From positions 1,419,501 to 1,483,500 of the forward strand of contig NZ_CP113527.1 in the NCBI RefSeq assembly GCF_028877475.1: 64,000 nucleotides of DNA, given 5' to 3'. This stretch comes from Lysinibacillus irui (lineage in GTDB: Bacteria > Bacillota > Bacilli > Bacillales_A > Planococcaceae). Position numbers and translations under genes: made by a program. Of this stretch, positions 17,867 through 26,955 are shown piece after piece. How positions within the stretch are numbered: the first letter of the stretch is position 1; each line of letters begins with the position of its first letter. The notes beneath the pieces were generated by a model. It was not told where the DNA came from. It searched no databases and worked only from the letters and a program-made list of their open reading frames with translations.

Positions 17867-18403
17867 TTGTATTCTATTTATTGGATAAGTAATTTTCTTT
17901 TAATTTTTTTAATATTCATTTTTAGTACTTCTGCTTTGGATAAAGCAATTAACTTTAAGAAAAGTATTGTAACTTTCTCTAATTTTGGTATTAAGAAAAA
18001 ATATGCTCAAATTGCTTTAATATTTTTATTAGTCGTAGAATTTTATATTGCTATATCTTTGAAAATAATTGGCATAACTTCAATTAATTTACTTTTTATC
18101 ACTATTTTTTTTAGCACTGTATCAGTAGTAATATTCATAAATATCAAGAACGGGAAAAAAAATATTTCTTGTGGATGTGGTGGGATTTTAGAAAGTGAAA
18201 ATCTATCATATTTGATTATCTTTAGGAATATAATTTTTATTCTAATAAGCTTATGTTTATACAATAAGGAATTAGATATTTCTAATGCACATTTAATTAT
18301 TATTTTTATTGTAATAGCTTCAATAGGATTTATTAACTTATCAATAAAAAATCTTAGAATTTTCAAAAACAATATGATTAACATTATTGAAAAATTACAA
18401 TAA
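17867..18403 (+). CDS. MauE/DoxX-like redox membrane protein
   Basis: A 178-residue protein with four membrane helices and a conserved SCGCGG motif (C102, C104), as in the MauE family. In methylamine dehydrogenase clusters MauE works with MauD to form the many disulfides of the small subunit. Starts at TTG after AGGAGGG. Together with the MauD-like gene downstream it should oxidise a cysteine-rich exported substrate, here most plausibly the 66-residue peptide. Confidence 0.75.
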   Translation: MYSIYWISNFLLIFLIFIFSTSALDKAINFKKSIVTFSNFGIKKKYAQIALIFLLVVEFYIAISLKIIGITSINLLFITIFFSTVSVVIFINIKNGKKNISCGCGGILESENLSYLIIFRNIIFILISLCLYNKELDISNAHLIIIFIVIASIGFINLSIKNLRIFKNNMINIIEKLQ

Positions 18404-18434
18404 AATCTTATAAACCTATTATTAAGAGAGGAAG

Positions 18435-18971
18435 ATGAAGATGTTTATTAATTTTATTATTGGAATAATTTCAGTAGTTTTACTTGTGGAAACATATGTA
18501 ATTTATAGTTTAATTAAACTTATAAAGAATTTCTTAACTGAAATACATTCAATAAAAGGTATTCAATTTGGTACAATTGCACAGGGAGATTCAGCGCCAT
18601 TATTTAGAGCAGAAAATCAAAATAAGTCTAGAATAGTTTTAAAAGATATATTAAAAAATAATGAAGTGACTTTATTATTTTTAAGTAATAGTTGTTCTCA
18701 ATGTCAAGACGTATTAAAGAATAGTAATGAAATCTTTAATGATTCTACAAGATATACCATTATTATTATGCAAGACCAATTAAAAGAAGATATGTTCTTA
18801 AATAATGAAAAAATCAGTTTGATAGTTGCACCAGATTTATTTAAAAATTATAAAGTAACAAAAACACCATACCTTTATTTTGTAGATAAGAACGGTCTAG
18901 TGAATTTTTCTACAGAAATTTCAAATCCCAAGCATCTTAAGAAGTTATTATTATTAGAAGATGCTTCTTAA
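18435..18971 (+). CDS. MauD/TlpA-like membrane-anchored thiol-disulfide protein
   Basis: A 178-residue protein with one N-terminal helix (about 4-30), a redoxin-type entry (GDSAPLFRAENQNK, 51-64) and a CSQC active site (C87, C90) in FLSNSCSQC. KTPYLYFVD provides the cis-proline segment. This architecture matches MauD/TlpA-family proteins. Start at 18435 or the ATG at 18441 after GAGAGGAAG. Last gene of the cluster; 29 bp beyond its stop the truncated panD copy begins. Confidence 0.78.
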   Translation: MKMFINFIIGIISVVLLVETYVIYSLIKLIKNFLTEIHSIKGIQFGTIAQGDSAPLFRAENQNKSRIVLKDILKNNEVTLLFLSNSCSQCQDVLKNSNEIFNDSTRYTIIIMQDQLKEDMFLNNEKISLIVAPDLFKNYKVTKTPYLYFVDKNGLVNFSTEISNPKHLKKLLLLEDAS

Positions 18972-19000
18972 TATATAATATTGTTTTTAACAAAACGTAA

Positions 19001-19201
19001 GGTGAGCGAGGTTCCGGTGTAATTTGTGTTAATGGCGCAGCCGCACGACTTGTACAACGTGGCGATATTGTAATTATTATTTCCTATGTATATGTGGATA
19101 ATCATGAGGCAAAAGAACATAAACCAACCGTTGCTATTATGGGTGAGGGTAATACGATTAAAGAAATGATTACACATGAGCCTGAAGCCACTGTGATGTG
19201 A
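19001..19201 (+). pseudogene. panD: Truncated second copy of panD 3' end
   Basis: Aligns without gaps to 14491-14691 (panD codons 62 to stop) at constant offset 4510, with about 11 substitutions, most in the last 21 bases (PEATVM versus QEATVM). An in-frame TAA immediately precedes the homology and no start exists, so it is not translated as PanD. It marks the right border of the inserted cluster; the terminator at 19226 behind it is probably the original pan terminator. Confidence 0.92.
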
Positions 19202-19225
19202 TCAGACCATAGATAGAAGAAAGGG

Positions 19226-19259
19226 GAGGATTGGCAATGTTTTGTCAATCCTCTTTTTT
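19226..19259 (+). terminator. Intrinsic terminator after the panD remnant
   Basis: GAGGATTG...CAATCCTC perfect 8-bp stem followed by six T residues, 25 bp after the remnant's stop. Confidence 0.85.
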
Positions 19260-19419
19260 GATTGCATCTATTACAAAAGTAACTGGTAAAATTTTGTTTT
19301 TCTTACTATTAAACTAGTTTTTAAAATTATAATTTTACAAATGTTCTAGTATTTTGGGTCATATTTATGTAGAATTTAGTTGTAAGTACATCAATTTACT
19401 AGTGGAGGTATCATTTGTA

Positions 19420-21570
19420 ATGGAAAATAAACGTAACAAATTTTTAACAGCAACTGCTGCAGCATTGGCTGTAACTGCGGTGGCAGTAGCCCCGGCATCA
19501 GCTGCAAGTCCTTTTTCAGATGTAAAAGAAAGCCATGCAGACTTTGAAGCAATTTCTACACTTTATGCAGCAGGGATTATCAGCGGGTATCCAGATGGTA
19601 CATTCAAACCAGATACAAATGTCACACGTGGACAAGCTGCAAAAATGATTGCAGGCGCATTAAAGCTAGATACAAAAGATGTAGAGAATCCAAACTATAA
19701 AGATATTGATGTTTCTAATCCATATTACGGTCCAATCGCAGTACTTGCAGGATTAGAAGTGATTACAGGCTATGGTGATAATACTTTCCGTCCCAATCAA
19801 ACAATTACACATGGTGATTTAGCTAAAATTTTAGCGTCTATTCCAACATTACCAGAGCTAGAAAGTGCTAAAAACCACGCGGCAACTGATAAAGTTACAC
19901 GTGGACAGCTTGCAACATTGATTGCAGAAGCTTTAACAAAATCTAGCACAGAAACACCAGAAACTCCTGAAACACCAGAAACACCAGAAACGCCTGAAGG
20001 TGCATTTTCTCTATCTGTTTTACATGTGAACGATACACATGCTCGTGCGGATAAGTTACCTCAATTAGCAACAGCGGTTAAAGAGCAACGTGAAACGAAG
20101 AAAAATGTCTTAACTTTACACGCTGGTGATGCATTTAGTGGAACACTATACTTTAACGAATTCCAAGGGAAAGCAGACCTAGCGCTTTTAAATGAAATTG
20201 GCTTTGATGCGATGGTATTCGGTAACCATGAATTTGATTTAGGTTCTTCACCAGAAGGTCATCAGGCATTAGCGGATTTTGTTAAGGCTGCTAAATTCCC
20301 ATTTGTGGATGCTAATACAGATTTCTCAGCAGATGATAAATTCACAGGTTTATTTACAGACTTAGTTTCAAGTGAACCTGAAAATGGTAAAATTTATTCA
20401 GGTATTGTGAAAGAAATTGATGGCGAAAAAGTAGGTATTTTCGGCTTAACAACAGAAGAAACAATGGATATTGCTTCTCCTGATAAAGTGACTTTTACAA
20501 ATTACATCGATGAAGCGAAAAAAGCAGTAGCTGCCTTTGAAGGAATGGGTGTTAACAAAATTATTGCTTTAACACATATTGGCTACAATGATAATCCAAA
20601 TGTTGATAATGATATTTTACTAGCGAAAAACGTACCAGGAATTGATGTCATCGTTGGTGGACATGACCATACAAAATTAGAAGAGCCAGTTGTTGTTGAT
20701 ACAAACACAGTGGGTGAAGCAAAAGAGGCAACATTAATCGTACAAGCTAATGAATATGTAAATTATTTAGGTACACTTGACGTAACATTTGATGGAAATG
20801 GTGTTGTTACAGAGTATGGTGGCGAATTAATCGACCTTGGTAAAGTTGCACAAGACGAGGCTTTAGTGAAGTTACTTGAACCATTTAAAGCTAAAGTAAA
20901 TGAAGTGAGCAACAAGGAAATTGGTGTGAAAATTGCTGAGGAGTTAGCAAATCCACGTGCAACTGAAGAAAATCTAGAAAGTGTTCGTAGTAATGAAACA
21001 GCTCTAGGTAATATCATTACTGACGGTATGTTGGCAAAGGCACAAAAATATACAGATAAAACTGTTGTGATGGCATTACAAAATGGCGGTGGTATTCGTG
21101 CGGCGATTCCAGCTGGTAATATTACAGTTGGTCAAGTGATTACGGTATTACCATTTGGTAACACATTAGCATTAATGGATGTTACAGGTGCAGAGTTAAA
21201 GGCTGCATTTGAAGTATCTCTGAAAAGTGCACCAAAAGAAAATGGTGGTTTCCTACACATTGGTGGAGCGAAATTACAATATGATTCTTCAAAAGAAATT
21301 GGCTCACGTGTAGTATCTATCGAATATTTAGATAAAGCAACTGGAAAGTATGTTGCTTTAGAAGATACGAAAACATATACAGTAGCAACAAATGCTTTCA
21401 CTGCTAAAGGTGGGGACGGCTTTGATATGTTTGCTAAAGCATATGAAGAAGGTCGCGTTACAGACTTAGGTTTATCTGATTGGGAAAACCTACAAGAACA
21501 ATTACTTTCATTAAAAGAAGTAAAAACAACAACAGAAGGTCGTATTGTTGATCTTGCTAAAAAACAATAA
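19420..21570 (+). CDS. S-layer-anchored 5'-nucleotidase/2',3'-cyclic phosphodiesterase-like protein
   Basis: A 716-residue exported enzyme. A signal peptide (about 1-29, ending ASA) is followed by two full SLH repeats (about 31-80 and 90-140) and a shortened third, then a TPE repeat linker. The metallophosphatase domain shows LHVNDTHAR, GNHEFD and GGHDH. The C-terminal 5'-nucleotidase domain has GNIITDGMLAK and NGGGIRA. The start at 19420 follows GGAGG; the ORF could begin at 19354 but without RBS or signal peptide. Likely releases phosphate and nucleosides at the cell surface. Not present at this locus in B. subtilis. Confidence 0.92.
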   Translation: MENKRNKFLTATAAALAVTAVAVAPASAASPFSDVKESHADFEAISTLYAAGIISGYPDGTFKPDTNVTRGQAAKMIAGALKLDTKDVENPNYKDIDVSNPYYGPIAVLAGLEVITGYGDNTFRPNQTITHGDLAKILASIPTLPELESAKNHAATDKVTRGQLATLIAEALTKSSTETPETPETPETPETPEGAFSLSVLHVNDTHARADKLPQLATAVKEQRETKKNVLTLHAGDAFSGTLYFNEFQGKADLALLNEIGFDAMVFGNHEFDLGSSPEGHQALADFVKAAKFPFVDANTDFSADDKFTGLFTDLVSSEPENGKIYSGIVKEIDGEKVGIFGLTTEETMDIASPDKVTFTNYIDEAKKAVAAFEGMGVNKIIALTHIGYNDNPNVDNDILLAKNVPGIDVIVGGHDHTKLEEPVVVDTNTVGEAKEATLIVQANEYVNYLGTLDVTFDGNGVVTEYGGELIDLGKVAQDEALVKLLEPFKAKVNEVSNKEIGVKIAEELANPRATEENLESVRSNETALGNIITDGMLAKAQKYTDKTVVMALQNGGGIRAAIPAGNITVGQVITVLPFGNTLALMDVTGAELKAAFEVSLKSAPKENGGFLHIGGAKLQYDSSKEIGSRVVSIEYLDKATGKYVALEDTKTYTVATNAFTAKGGDGFDMFAKAYEEGRVTDLGLSDWENLQEQLLSLKEVKTTTEGRIVDLAKKQ

Positions 21571-21613
21571 TCGAATAGCTTGAATTACTATTTTATTTAA
21601 CTACTATTCATTT

Positions 21614-21652
21614 ACGCAACCTTAGGGGCTTCCTCTAAGGTTGTGTTTTTTT
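21614..21652 (+). terminator. Intrinsic terminator after the 5'-nucleotidase gene
   Basis: Twelve-bp stem (ACGCAACCTTAG with CTAAGGTTGTGT) plus a T-run, 44 bp after the stop. Confidence 0.88.
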
Positions 21653-21687
21653 GTATAGATTAAGTGATTTTACAAGGAGGAGAAAGG

Positions 21688-21729
21688 ATGCTGCAAAGCC
21701 AAATCTATGATAAAATTCAACTTATCTAA
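21688..21729 (+). CDS. Mini-ORF with strong RBS upstream of dinG
   Basis: AAGGAGGAGAAAGG directly precedes ATG 21688, which opens 13 codons (MLQSQIYDKIQLI) ending at TAA 21727-21729. The dinG start 23 bp later has only a weak RBS. The mini-ORF may couple ribosomes onto dinG or be a chance frame. Confidence 0.35.
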   Translation: MLQSQIYDKIQLI

Positions 21730-21751
21730 TGTGAACTGTGAGTTGAGATGT

Positions 21752-24523
21752 ATGATGGAAAGTCAAAAATATGCCATTGTCGATTTGGAGACAACGGGTC
21801 ATTCACCAGCCAATGGGGACCGGATGATTCAAATAGCAATTGTTATTATGAAGGATTGGAAAATTGAGCGTACTTATACGAAGTTCATTAATCCAGGAAA
21901 AACCATTCCATCTTTCATTCAAGATTTAACGCATATAACGGATGAAGATGTAAAGGATGCCTTGCCATTTGAGGCACATGCGGATTACATATATGAGCTA
22001 TTAGCAGACTGTGTGTTTGTCGCACATAATGCAGATTTTGACTTATCCTTTTTACAAGCAGAGTTTAAGCGAGCAGGACTTCCGAAGTGGCAAGGTAAAA
22101 AAATGGACACGGTGGAGCTTGCTAAAATTTTATTTCCTATGTCCCTTGGCTTTAAGCTAGGCGATTTAGCGGCAGATTTAAATATTGAGCTAGCCAATGC
22201 GCATCGGGCAGATGATGATGCACTGGCAACAGCAGAATTATTCAGATATTGCTGGAGGGAGCTTTTAAACCTTCCTCAGCTAACGTTGGAACAGATGCAT
22301 AAACGTTCTTTCCGTTTGAAATCAAATGTTTCCCAGCTCTTTTTTGAGGCTTTGCAAATTAAACGACAGCATGTGACAGGTCATGAGAATGTACATTATT
22401 ACCGCAATTTTGCCATTTGCAATGGTCGCAATAAGCATGAAAATGCATCAGAACCACTAGCCTATCCGCAAACAGTAACTGAAAAGGTAGCTTTAATGTC
22501 AAAGGCCCTTGCGAATTTTGAGGAACGTCCAGCACAATTTGAGATGATGGACACGATCTGGCAGGCATTACATGAACAAAAGGAATGTGTGATTGAAGCC
22601 TCCACTGGTATTGGCAAAACGGCTGGCTATTTATTGCCTGCGATTTTGTACGCCCGTACTGTCGATAAAAAGATTGCCATTAGTACGTATACATCGTATC
22701 TACAGGAGCAGCTTGTAGAGGAGGAACTACCTAAGATTGAAAAAATCCTAGGAACAAAAGTAAATGTATGCGTATTAAAGGGAATGCAACATTATATTGA
22801 TCTTGAACGCTTTGAGCAATGTATGGCCCATGCAGATGAGTCCTATGATGAAACATTTACTATTCTACAAATACTTGTGTGGCTTACTAAAACAGAGACA
22901 GGTGTGTTAAGTGAATTAAATGTTTCAGGTGGCGGACAACTATTTTTAGAGAAAATCCGAAAAATACCAAGTGACAAGCCTTCAAAGGGCTTTGATTTCT
23001 ATGAACAAGCTTTAAAAAATAGTGCCGTTGCGGATTGTATTGTGACGAATCATGCTATGGTATTAAGCGATTTAGTTCGCCAAACACCACTCTTTACTCA
23101 AATCGATGGATGGATTATTGATGAAGCACATCAATTTATTCAGGCAGCCATGCAGCAGGATGAAATTGCCTTCTCCTATACACAATGGAAGTATATCTTT
23201 GGACAAATTGGTACGATGGAGGAGACCGCCCTTTTTCACCAGTTTTGTGAAGCAGCGAAGAAAAAACAGCGCGTAGCCATGCAAAATTTGCAACGTCTGG
23301 ATGCCCAATTTATACGCTTGCAGCGGTCATTTGATGAAACCATTCAGTTAGTTATTCAAAAAATACAGCAACAAGTTAAAGGGAAGCAAGTAGGTAGTAA
23401 ATGTACCCTATTTTTAGAGGATCTATCATTTGCGAAAGAATCATTCGTGCAAGTTAGTAAGCAGACACAACAATGGCTAGACCTTGCAACTGCAATTACG
23501 CAGACATTCGAAAATAATATTGAGCAATTAGATAAAAATGATCTTTATGTTTTATCTGAATGGCAGTATTGGATACGAGAAGTGAAAATAAAAATTGCTG
23601 AATGGGAAGATATTTTTCTATCACCACATGAAGGTAATTCAATATGGCTAGAACTGGATCTCCGTAGTGTTCCTGGCAGTCTTCATGTCTTTAAGAAACC
23701 AGTCAATGTCACACCGATTATTGAACAAGTATTAGCACCGCTTCGTAAAGAGGCAAGCATTGTTTGGACATCAGGTACATTAACCGTACCAGGCAATGAG
23801 CGCTTTGTCACACGCCAGTTAGGAATCTCTGATGATGTTGAGATCATAAAACTCCAAGCACCTCCAGCCTATTACGCTGGTGCCAAGGCTTTTATTGTAA
23901 CTGATATGCCAGATATTCAGCATGTTAGCCAGGAAGAATACATTGAGGCTGTTGCACATGCAATTACTCGGACAGTCCGCATGACGGAGGGACGCTGTTT
24001 TGTGCTCTTTACAGCACAGGATATGCTTCGGAAAACCGTCGAGCTCATTCAAGAAAGTGAACTTTTAGATGACTACATGCTTTTTGCACAAGGTGTTACT
24101 GGTGGAAGCCGTATGCGCATTCTAAAATCATTCCAAAAATTTAGCCATGCTGTTCTGTTTGGGACAAATAGCTTTTGGGAGGGTGTTGATGTACCAGGAG
24201 ATGCTCTCGCTTCTGTCATTGTGGTACGATTACCATTCTCTTCACCAGAAGAGCCAGTATTTAAGGCAAGAGCCAAGCATCTGACAGCTCTAGGTGGCAA
24301 TTCATTCACGGAGCTTTCCTTACCAGAGGCCATTATGCGCTTTAAACAAGGCTTTGGTCGATTAATTCGTTCTTCCCAAGATAAAGGAGCCTTTATCGTC
24401 CTCGACCGACGTATCACTAATAAGTCTTATGGGAAAGAATTTATTAAGGCATTACCGCCTATCGATGTGAGGAAAGTTCAGCTACCTGAATTATTAAAAG
24501 AGTTGAACCGTTGGCAAAAATAA
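21752..24523 (+). CDS. dinG: DinG-type 3'-5' exonuclease/helicase
   Basis: A 923-residue protein combining an N-terminal DEDDh exonuclease (DLETTGHSPANGDRMIQIA, then HNADFDLSFL and HRADDDALAT) with an XPD/DinG-like superfamily 2 helicase. The helicase has Walker A EASTGIGKTAGYLLP, Walker B DEAH in IIDEAHQF and motif VI GFGRLIRSSQDKG. The cysteines of the E. coli iron-sulfur cluster are not evident, as usual for the Bacillus exonuclease form. Start at 21752 (MMESQKYAIVDLETTG) by homology. Follows the pan region as in B. subtilis. Confidence 0.92.
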   Translation: MMESQKYAIVDLETTGHSPANGDRMIQIAIVIMKDWKIERTYTKFINPGKTIPSFIQDLTHITDEDVKDALPFEAHADYIYELLADCVFVAHNADFDLSFLQAEFKRAGLPKWQGKKMDTVELAKILFPMSLGFKLGDLAADLNIELANAHRADDDALATAELFRYCWRELLNLPQLTLEQMHKRSFRLKSNVSQLFFEALQIKRQHVTGHENVHYYRNFAICNGRNKHENASEPLAYPQTVTEKVALMSKALANFEERPAQFEMMDTIWQALHEQKECVIEASTGIGKTAGYLLPAILYARTVDKKIAISTYTSYLQEQLVEEELPKIEKILGTKVNVCVLKGMQHYIDLERFEQCMAHADESYDETFTILQILVWLTKTETGVLSELNVSGGGQLFLEKIRKIPSDKPSKGFDFYEQALKNSAVADCIVTNHAMVLSDLVRQTPLFTQIDGWIIDEAHQFIQAAMQQDEIAFSYTQWKYIFGQIGTMEETALFHQFCEAAKKKQRVAMQNLQRLDAQFIRLQRSFDETIQLVIQKIQQQVKGKQVGSKCTLFLEDLSFAKESFVQVSKQTQQWLDLATAITQTFENNIEQLDKNDLYVLSEWQYWIREVKIKIAEWEDIFLSPHEGNSIWLELDLRSVPGSLHVFKKPVNVTPIIEQVLAPLRKEASIVWTSGTLTVPGNERFVTRQLGISDDVEIIKLQAPPAYYAGAKAFIVTDMPDIQHVSQEEYIEAVAHAITRTVRMTEGRCFVLFTAQDMLRKTVELIQESELLDDYMLFAQGVTGGSRMRILKSFQKFSHAVLFGTNSFWEGVDVPGDALASVIVVRLPFSSPEEPVFKARAKHLTALGGNSFTELSLPEAIMRFKQGFGRLIRSSQDKGAFIVLDRRITNKSYGKEFIKALPPIDVRKVQLPELLKELNRWQK

Positions 24524-24525
24524 CA

Positions 24526-24572
24526 TGAAAAGGCGTCAGGACAAGGCTATTGTCTTAGGCGTCTTTTTTTTG
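24526..24572 (+). terminator. Intrinsic terminator after dinG
   Basis: Imperfect hairpin (AAAGGCGTCAGGACAA with TTGTCTTAGGCGTCTTT, wobble pairs and one bulge) followed by a T-run. Confidence 0.7.
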
Positions 24573-24676
24573 TAAAACAATCCGCTTCGCTAGACCATAA
24601 CAGCAAGATTGAGGACGAAGTGAAGAAATCATTCCTGATAAAATGAGGTCTATCAAATAGTATGGAGGCTTTCGAT

Positions 24677-25444
24677 ATGTCTAAAATTCAGGAATTCAAT
24701 GATTTACATTCTTCACAAGAGCTCTTATTTTTAGGGAATGCTTGGGATTTATTATCGGCATTAATGTTAGAAAAGGCAGGTTTTCAAGCGATTGGCACAA
24801 CAAGCTGGGGTATTGCTAATTCACTTGGCTATGCAGATGGTGAATTAATAGATTTTCAACGACATCTTAATATTATCCAAACCATTGCAGAGAATGTGAG
24901 CATACCTGTATCTGCTGATATTGAAGCAGGGTATGGATCTGATGAGCAGAGTATTATCGACAATGTATTAAGAACGGCCGATGTCGGTGTAGCTGGGATT
25001 AATATTGAGGATTCTCTCAAAAACCAAACAGGGTTAAAAAGTGTAACAGAACATTGTCGTCTACTAACAAACCTAAGGGCAGCGTTAGATTACCACGGTT
25101 TTAAAGATTTTTTTATCAACGCTAGAACGGATACGTATTTTCAGCTGGAGCAACCATTTGAAGAAACCATGGTGAGAGCGAAGGCTTATGTAGAGAGTGG
25201 GGCTAGTGGTATATTTATTCCTGGATTAACGGAAATCAACGACATAAAAGCCATGACAAGTAACATAGAAGCACCCATCAATCTGCTTTCATTACCCGGC
25301 TTAACCAATTGTCAGCAGCTAAAAGAATTAGGGGTAAGGCGTTTTAGTTTTGGTAATGCACTATCAGATAAAATCATTGCATATATAACGCTACATGCTG
25401 CACAATTATTAGAAGACCAAAATACTTCTTCTTTATATGTTTAA
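24677..25444 (+). CDS. Isocitrate lyase/phosphoenolpyruvate mutase family enzyme
   Basis: A 255-residue TIM-barrel protein: GNAWDLLSALMLEKAGFQAIGTTS near the N-terminus, metal-binding DIEAGYG (about 82-88), GINIEDS and NARTDTYF. It lacks the KKCGH motif of true isocitrate lyase, so it is one of the PEP-mutase-like C-C or P-C lyases; substrate undetermined. The start at 24677 follows TGGAGG. Located 25 bp before adaA, perhaps cotranscribed, but no functional link to alkylation repair is evident. Confidence 0.75.
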   Translation: MSKIQEFNDLHSSQELLFLGNAWDLLSALMLEKAGFQAIGTTSWGIANSLGYADGELIDFQRHLNIIQTIAENVSIPVSADIEAGYGSDEQSIIDNVLRTADVGVAGINIEDSLKNQTGLKSVTEHCRLLTNLRAALDYHGFKDFFINARTDTYFQLEQPFEETMVRAKAYVESGASGIFIPGLTEINDIKAMTSNIEAPINLLSLPGLTNCQQLKELGVRRFSFGNALSDKIIAYITLHAAQLLEDQNTSSLYV

Positions 25445-25469
25445 TCAATGAAAATGAGGTGAGGTATAC

Positions 25470-26027
25470 GTGGACCATCCAATCAATTTATCCTTTGAGG
25501 AGAAGTGGGAAAAGATTATAGCTTGTGATCAAACCTATGATGGGCTTTTTTATACAGCGGTTAAAACGACTAGGATTTATTGCCGTCCTTCCTGTAAATC
25601 CAGAAAACCGAAAAAGATGAATGTTGAATTTTATGAGGATTTACAAGAAGTAGAGGCTGCTGGCTATCGTGCATGTAAACGATGTCAGCCAGAGATTGAA
25701 CATTCACCACATACACAATTGATTAAAAATGTAACAGCCTTTATTATCAACGAATATAAACAAAAGATGACATTACAAGATATGGCGGAGCATGTCGGCA
25801 TCAGTCCATTTCATCTAGAACGGCTTTTTAAACAAGAAACAGCAGTGACACCCCGAACATATTTAGAAAAAATAAGAATTGATAAGGCTGCCCACTTATT
25901 AAAACATACAGATTTTACAAATTTAGAAATTTGCTATGAAGCAGGATTTCAAAGTCCCTCTAATTTTTATAAGGTGTTTCGACGATTGAAAAATTGCTCA
26001 CCTACAGAATATCGAGGCCTTTCCTAA
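25470..26027 (+). CDS. adaA: AdaA-type methylphosphotriester-DNA methyltransferase/activator
   Basis: A 185-residue protein: N-terminal Ada zinc domain with four cysteines (C38, C42, C69, C72), C38 being the expected methyl acceptor in YCRPSCKSRKPKK. It is followed by an AraC-type double helix-turn-helix (about 87-183, ending FKRL...PTEYR). Methylation of C38 converts it to a transcriptional activator of alkylation repair genes. GTG start after GAGGTGAGG. Heads an operon with alkA and ogt, matching the Bacillus ada system. Confidence 0.92.
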   Translation: MDHPINLSFEEKWEKIIACDQTYDGLFYTAVKTTRIYCRPSCKSRKPKKMNVEFYEDLQEVEAAGYRACKRCQPEIEHSPHTQLIKNVTAFIINEYKQKMTLQDMAEHVGISPFHLERLFKQETAVTPRTYLEKIRIDKAAHLLKHTDFTNLEICYEAGFQSPSNFYKVFRRLKNCSPTEYRGLS

Positions 26028-26040
26028 AAGGAGTCAGGAT

Positions 26041-26955
26041 ATGCACTGGATTAATGACGAAACTTATTTAGAAATCGTGCAGCCAAAAGAATTTAATTTT
26101 AAAGAGTGTTTGCTGTTTTTAAATAGATCCAATCAAGAAATTCTTCATTCAATAAAAGGGGATGTGCTTTACAAATTACTGAATATTGATGAACAGCTTA
26201 TTTTATGTAAAATCAGTGAGCAAGACAATAACATAAAAGTGGAATTTCCAATGGATCAACCAATAGCCAATGTAAGAGAAAAAATCGTCCAGTATCTAAT
26301 GGAATGGTTTGAAGTAAAGCAAGATTTGGCTTGTTTTTATAAGATGGCTAACCGAGATAAAATCCTACAGCCACTTGTTGAAAAATATAGTGGTCTACGA
26401 TTAATCGGTATACCTGATTTATTTGAAGCGCTAGTTTGGGCTATTATTGGTCAACAAATCAATTTAACATTTGCCTATACACTAAAAAAACGATTTGTCG
26501 AGCAATTTGGAGAGTATGTAAGCTTCGAGGGGCAAAGCTACTGGCTATTTCCACCGCCAGAAAAGATCGCTGCCATTCAGGTGGAAGATTTAAGAAGTCT
26601 CCAATTTACCTTAAGAAAGTCGGAGTACATTATTGATATTGCAAAAAGTATGGCAAGTGGTCAATTGACAAAAGAGTTGTTGAAGCAAAAAGATAACTAC
26701 GAGGACAAGAAAAAAAGTTTAATGGCTATTAGGGGCATTGGTGCATGGACCGCAGACTATGTGCTGATGAAATGTTTACAAGAGCCGTCTGCCTTTCCAA
26801 TCGCAGATGTTGGTTTGCACAATGCGTTAAAAACTCAATTAGCGTTAGAACGAAAACCAACGATAGAGGAAATCAACCACTATGCGATACATTGGCAAGG
26901 TTGGCATGCTTATGCCACCTTTTATTTATGGAGGTCTCTATATGAAAAAGTATAA
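26041..26955 (+). CDS. alkA: DNA-3-methyladenine glycosylase II
   Basis: A 304-residue helix-hairpin-helix glycosylase that excises alkylated purines. HhH motif IRGIGAWTADYV (230-241) and a candidate catalytic aspartate D256 in PIADVGL; the FEALVWAIIGQQINL helix typical of AlkA is at 128-142. RBS AAAGGAG before the ATG. Its end overlaps ogt by 14 bases. Regulated presumably by AdaA. Confidence 0.93.
   Translation: MHWINDETYLEIVQPKEFNFKECLLFLNRSNQEILHSIKGDVLYKLLNIDEQLILCKISEQDNNIKVEFPMDQPIANVREKIVQYLMEWFEVKQDLACFYKMANRDKILQPLVEKYSGLRLIGIPDLFEALVWAIIGQQINLTFAYTLKKRFVEQFGEYVSFEGQSYWLFPPPEKIAAIQVEDLRSLQFTLRKSEYIIDIAKSMASGQLTKELLKQKDNYEDKKKSLMAIRGIGAWTADYVLMKCLQEPSAFPIADVGLHNALKTQLALERKPTIEEINHYAIHWQGWHAYATFYLWRSLYEKV

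Noticed and set aside
18968-19177. Minus-strand ORF of 69 residues over the panD remnant
   Set aside because: It is the antisense shadow of the duplicated panD segment; a matching shadow occurs at 14404-14673. No RBS or family resemblance.
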